Source: Gallionella sp.
GTDB taxonomy: Bacteria > Pseudomonadota > Gammaproteobacteria > Burkholderiales > Gallionellaceae
DNA length: 6,899 nt
Direction: 5' to 3'
Assembly: GCA_025362155.1 (NCBI GenBank)
Contig: JANYHX010000156.1
Coordinates: 1-6,899 of the forward strand
Under the pieces are notes generated by a model, which ran no database searches, was not told the origin of the DNA, and saw nothing but the letters and a program-made list of their open reading frames with translations. Below, one piece after another: positions 5,199 to 6,899 of the stretch. Numbering within the stretch: position 1 is the first letter of the stretch; every line of letters begins with the position of its first letter. Made by a program: the position numbers and the translations under genes.

Positions 5199-6899
5199 AT
5201 GGCATTAATACCTGATTACGACCCGCAAGAAACGCAAGAGTGGCTGGATGCACTGGAGTCGGTCCTGGAAAACGAAGGTGCTGAACGCGCCCAATTTTTG
5301 CTCGCACAATTGATCGATAAAGCGCGCATCTCCGGAGCGGGCATGCCGTTCAGCGCGACTACGCCGTATTGCAACACCATTCCGGTGGCTGATGAAATTC
5401 GTTCCACCGGCAACCAGGATCTGGAACATCGCCTGCGCGGCTGGATGCGCTGGAACGCGATGGTGCTGGTGTTGAATGCCAACCGTGATTCGTCCGAACT
5501 GGGCGGTCATATTGCCAGCTTTGCTTCCGCAGCCACGCTATACGATGTGGGCTTCAATCATTTTTTCCACGGCAAGACCGATAGTCACGGCGGCGATCTG
5601 GTGTATTTCCAGGGGCATTCCTCACCCGGCGTGTATGCACGCGCCTTCCTGGAAGGACGCTTGAGCACCGAGCAAATGTACAAATTCCGCCAGGAAACCG
5701 AAGGCGGCGGCTTGTCTTCTTATCCGCATCCGTGGCTGATGCAGGACTTCTGGCAATTCCCGACGGTATCGATGGGACTTGGCCCGCTGATGGCGATTTA
5801 TCAGGCGCGTTTCATGCGCTATCTGCAACATCGCGGCATGGTCAATACTGCAGGTCGCAAAGTGTGGGCATTTTTGGGCGACGGCGAGACCGATGAACCG
5901 GAATCATTGGGGGCGATTTCGATGGCCGGGCGCGAGATGCTCGACAATCTGATTTTTGTGGTGAACTGCAATCTGCAACGTCTTGATGGTCCGGTACGCG
6001 GCAACGGCAAAATTATCCAGGAACTGGAAGGGGTATTCCGCGGCGCGGGCTGGAATGTGATTAAAGTAGTGTGGGGTGACCAGTGGGACAGGTTGCTTGC
6101 CAAGGATAAAAACGGCCTGTTGCAAAAGCGCATGCAGGAAGCAGTGGATGGCGAATATCAGGCCTATAAATCGCGGGATGGTGCTTACGTGCGCGAACAC
6201 TTTTTCGGTAAATATCCTGAGTTGCTGGAGATGGTCGCCGACATGACGGATCAGGAAATCTGGCATTTAAACCGCGGCGGACATGATGCCCCAAAGGTAT
6301 TCGCTGCCTATGCGGCGGCCAGTAAACATACCGGCCAGCCTACTGTGATACTCGCGAAGACAGTGAAAGGTTACGGTATGGGTGAGGCGGGCGAAGGCCA
6401 GAACATCACCCATCAGCAAAAGAAAATGACCGGAGAAGTGTTGCTCAAATTCCGCGACCGTTTCAGTATTCCGCTGACCGACGAGCAGGTTGCCAGCCTT
6501 AATTTTTACCGTCCGGCTGAAGACAGCCTGGAGATGAGATATCTCAGGGAACGCGCGCAAGCCATGGGCGTAGTGCCGGAACGCAAGCCGATCAATGAGG
6601 TAGTGCAAATTCCGGCGCTGGATGCGTTTGAGGTGTTGTTGAAAGGCACCGAGGAACGCGAGATTTCGACCACCATGGCGTTCGTGCGCATGCTTGGCAT
6701 TCTGGTAAAAGACAAAAATATCGGCAAACAAGTGGTGCCCATCGTGCCGGATGAGTCGCGTACTTTCGGCATGGAGGGTCTGTTCCGCCAGCTTGGAATT
6801 TACTCACAGGTGGGACAGCTTTATACGCCGCAGGATGCTGACCAACTGATGTTCTACAAGGAAGATCAGACCGGACAGATTCTGCAGGAAGGCATTAAC
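5199..6899 (+). CDS. aceE: Pyruvate dehydrogenase E1 component, homodimeric type (3' partial)
   Basis: AceE decarboxylates pyruvate with thiamine diphosphate and passes the acetyl group to lipoyl groups of E2 in the pyruvate dehydrogenase complex. The frame stays open to the right edge, giving 567 of an expected roughly 885-890 residues. It aligns almost throughout with the E. coli enzyme: ELGGHIASF (H104), YFQGHSSPGVYARAFLEGRL (H140), SSYPHPWLM, the thiamine diphosphate/Mg motif GDGETDEPES (227-236) ending in NCN (256-258), DGAYVREHFFGKYPE, NRGGHD, the active-site loop KGYGMGEAGEGQNITHQ with H405 (E. coli H407), and PDESRTFGMEGLFRQ with E519 (likely E. coli E522). The missing part is the rest of the middle domain and the C-terminal domain. 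The ATG at 5199 is supported by a purine-rich GAGAG about eight bases upstream and by the N-terminal match to AceE. The gap after fau is 42 bp. An aceF gene is expected beyond the edge. Confidence 0.97.
   Translation, partial: MALIPDYDPQETQEWLDALESVLENEGAERAQFLLAQLIDKARISGAGMPFSATTPYCNTIPVADEIRSTGNQDLEHRLRGWMRWNAMVLVLNANRDSSELGGHIASFASAATLYDVGFNHFFHGKTDSHGGDLVYFQGHSSPGVYARAFLEGRLSTEQMYKFRQETEGGGLSSYPHPWLMQDFWQFPTVSMGLGPLMAIYQARFMRYLQHRGMVNTAGRKVWAFLGDGETDEPESLGAISMAGREMLDNLIFVVNCNLQRLDGPVRGNGKIIQELEGVFRGAGWNVIKVVWGDQWDRLLAKDKNGLLQKRMQEAVDGEYQAYKSRDGAYVREHFFGKYPELLEMVADMTDQEIWHLNRGGHDAPKVFAAYAAASKHTGQPTVILAKTVKGYGMGEAGEGQNITHQQKKMTGEVLLKFRDRFSIPLTDEQVASLNFYRPAEDSLEMRYLRERAQAMGVVPERKPINEVVQIPALDAFEVLLKGTEEREISTTMAFVRMLGILVKDKNIGKQVVPIVPDESRTFGMEGLFRQLGIYSQVGQLYTPQDADQLMFYKEDQTGQILQEGIN

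Noticed and set aside
6267..6731. 154-codon minus-strand open frame within aceE
   Set aside because: The sense frame is a near-continuous match to AceE; this is a shadow frame.

Overview
The window looks like chromosomal core DNA of a Gram-negative proteobacterium, most likely a betaproteobacterium. The reasons are a homodimeric-type pyruvate dehydrogenase E1 (AceE), an ApaG with the YLPEQSDE motif I associate with betaproteobacteria, an outer-membrane lytic transglycosylase MltA, and moderate GC content (roughly 50-57% in the stretches I counted). Assignment below class, for example to Nitrosomonadales/Gallionellaceae, would be a guess.

Layout: (1) 1-706, + strand: an HxlR-type regulator fused to an SCP2-like C-terminal domain. 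Its start lies off the left edge. (2) 707-759: a short AT-rich convergent spacer with inverted repeats. (3) 760-2311, - strand: apaG followed by mltA, overlapping by 23 bp, so the pair is probably translationally coupled. (4) 2312-2394: a divergent spacer that should hold the promoters of apaG-mltA and ilvA. (5) 2395-6899, + strand: a tightly packed co-directional row of ilvA (threonine deaminase), a DUF433/DUF5615 toxin-antitoxin pair, fau (5-formyltetrahydrofolate cyclo-ligase) and the first 567 codons of aceE, which is cut by the right edge. Gaps in this row are 32, -4, 25 and 42 bp, with no recognisable terminator, so some read-through is likely.

How the genes relate: ilvA makes 2-oxobutanoate for isoleucine, fau recycles 5-formyl-THF in one-carbon metabolism, and aceE feeds acetyl-CoA to the TCA cycle. 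These are housekeeping functions with no obvious shared regulation. The accessory element is the small toxin-antitoxin module wedged between ilvA and fau. No mobile element, CRISPR array, tRNA or rRNA was seen, and no stretch over 300 bases lacks a gene. I found no convincing new system. The most interesting items are the toxin-antitoxin insertion, the regulator's domain fusion, the apaG/mltA overlap and a sharp third-position GC change within ilvA.
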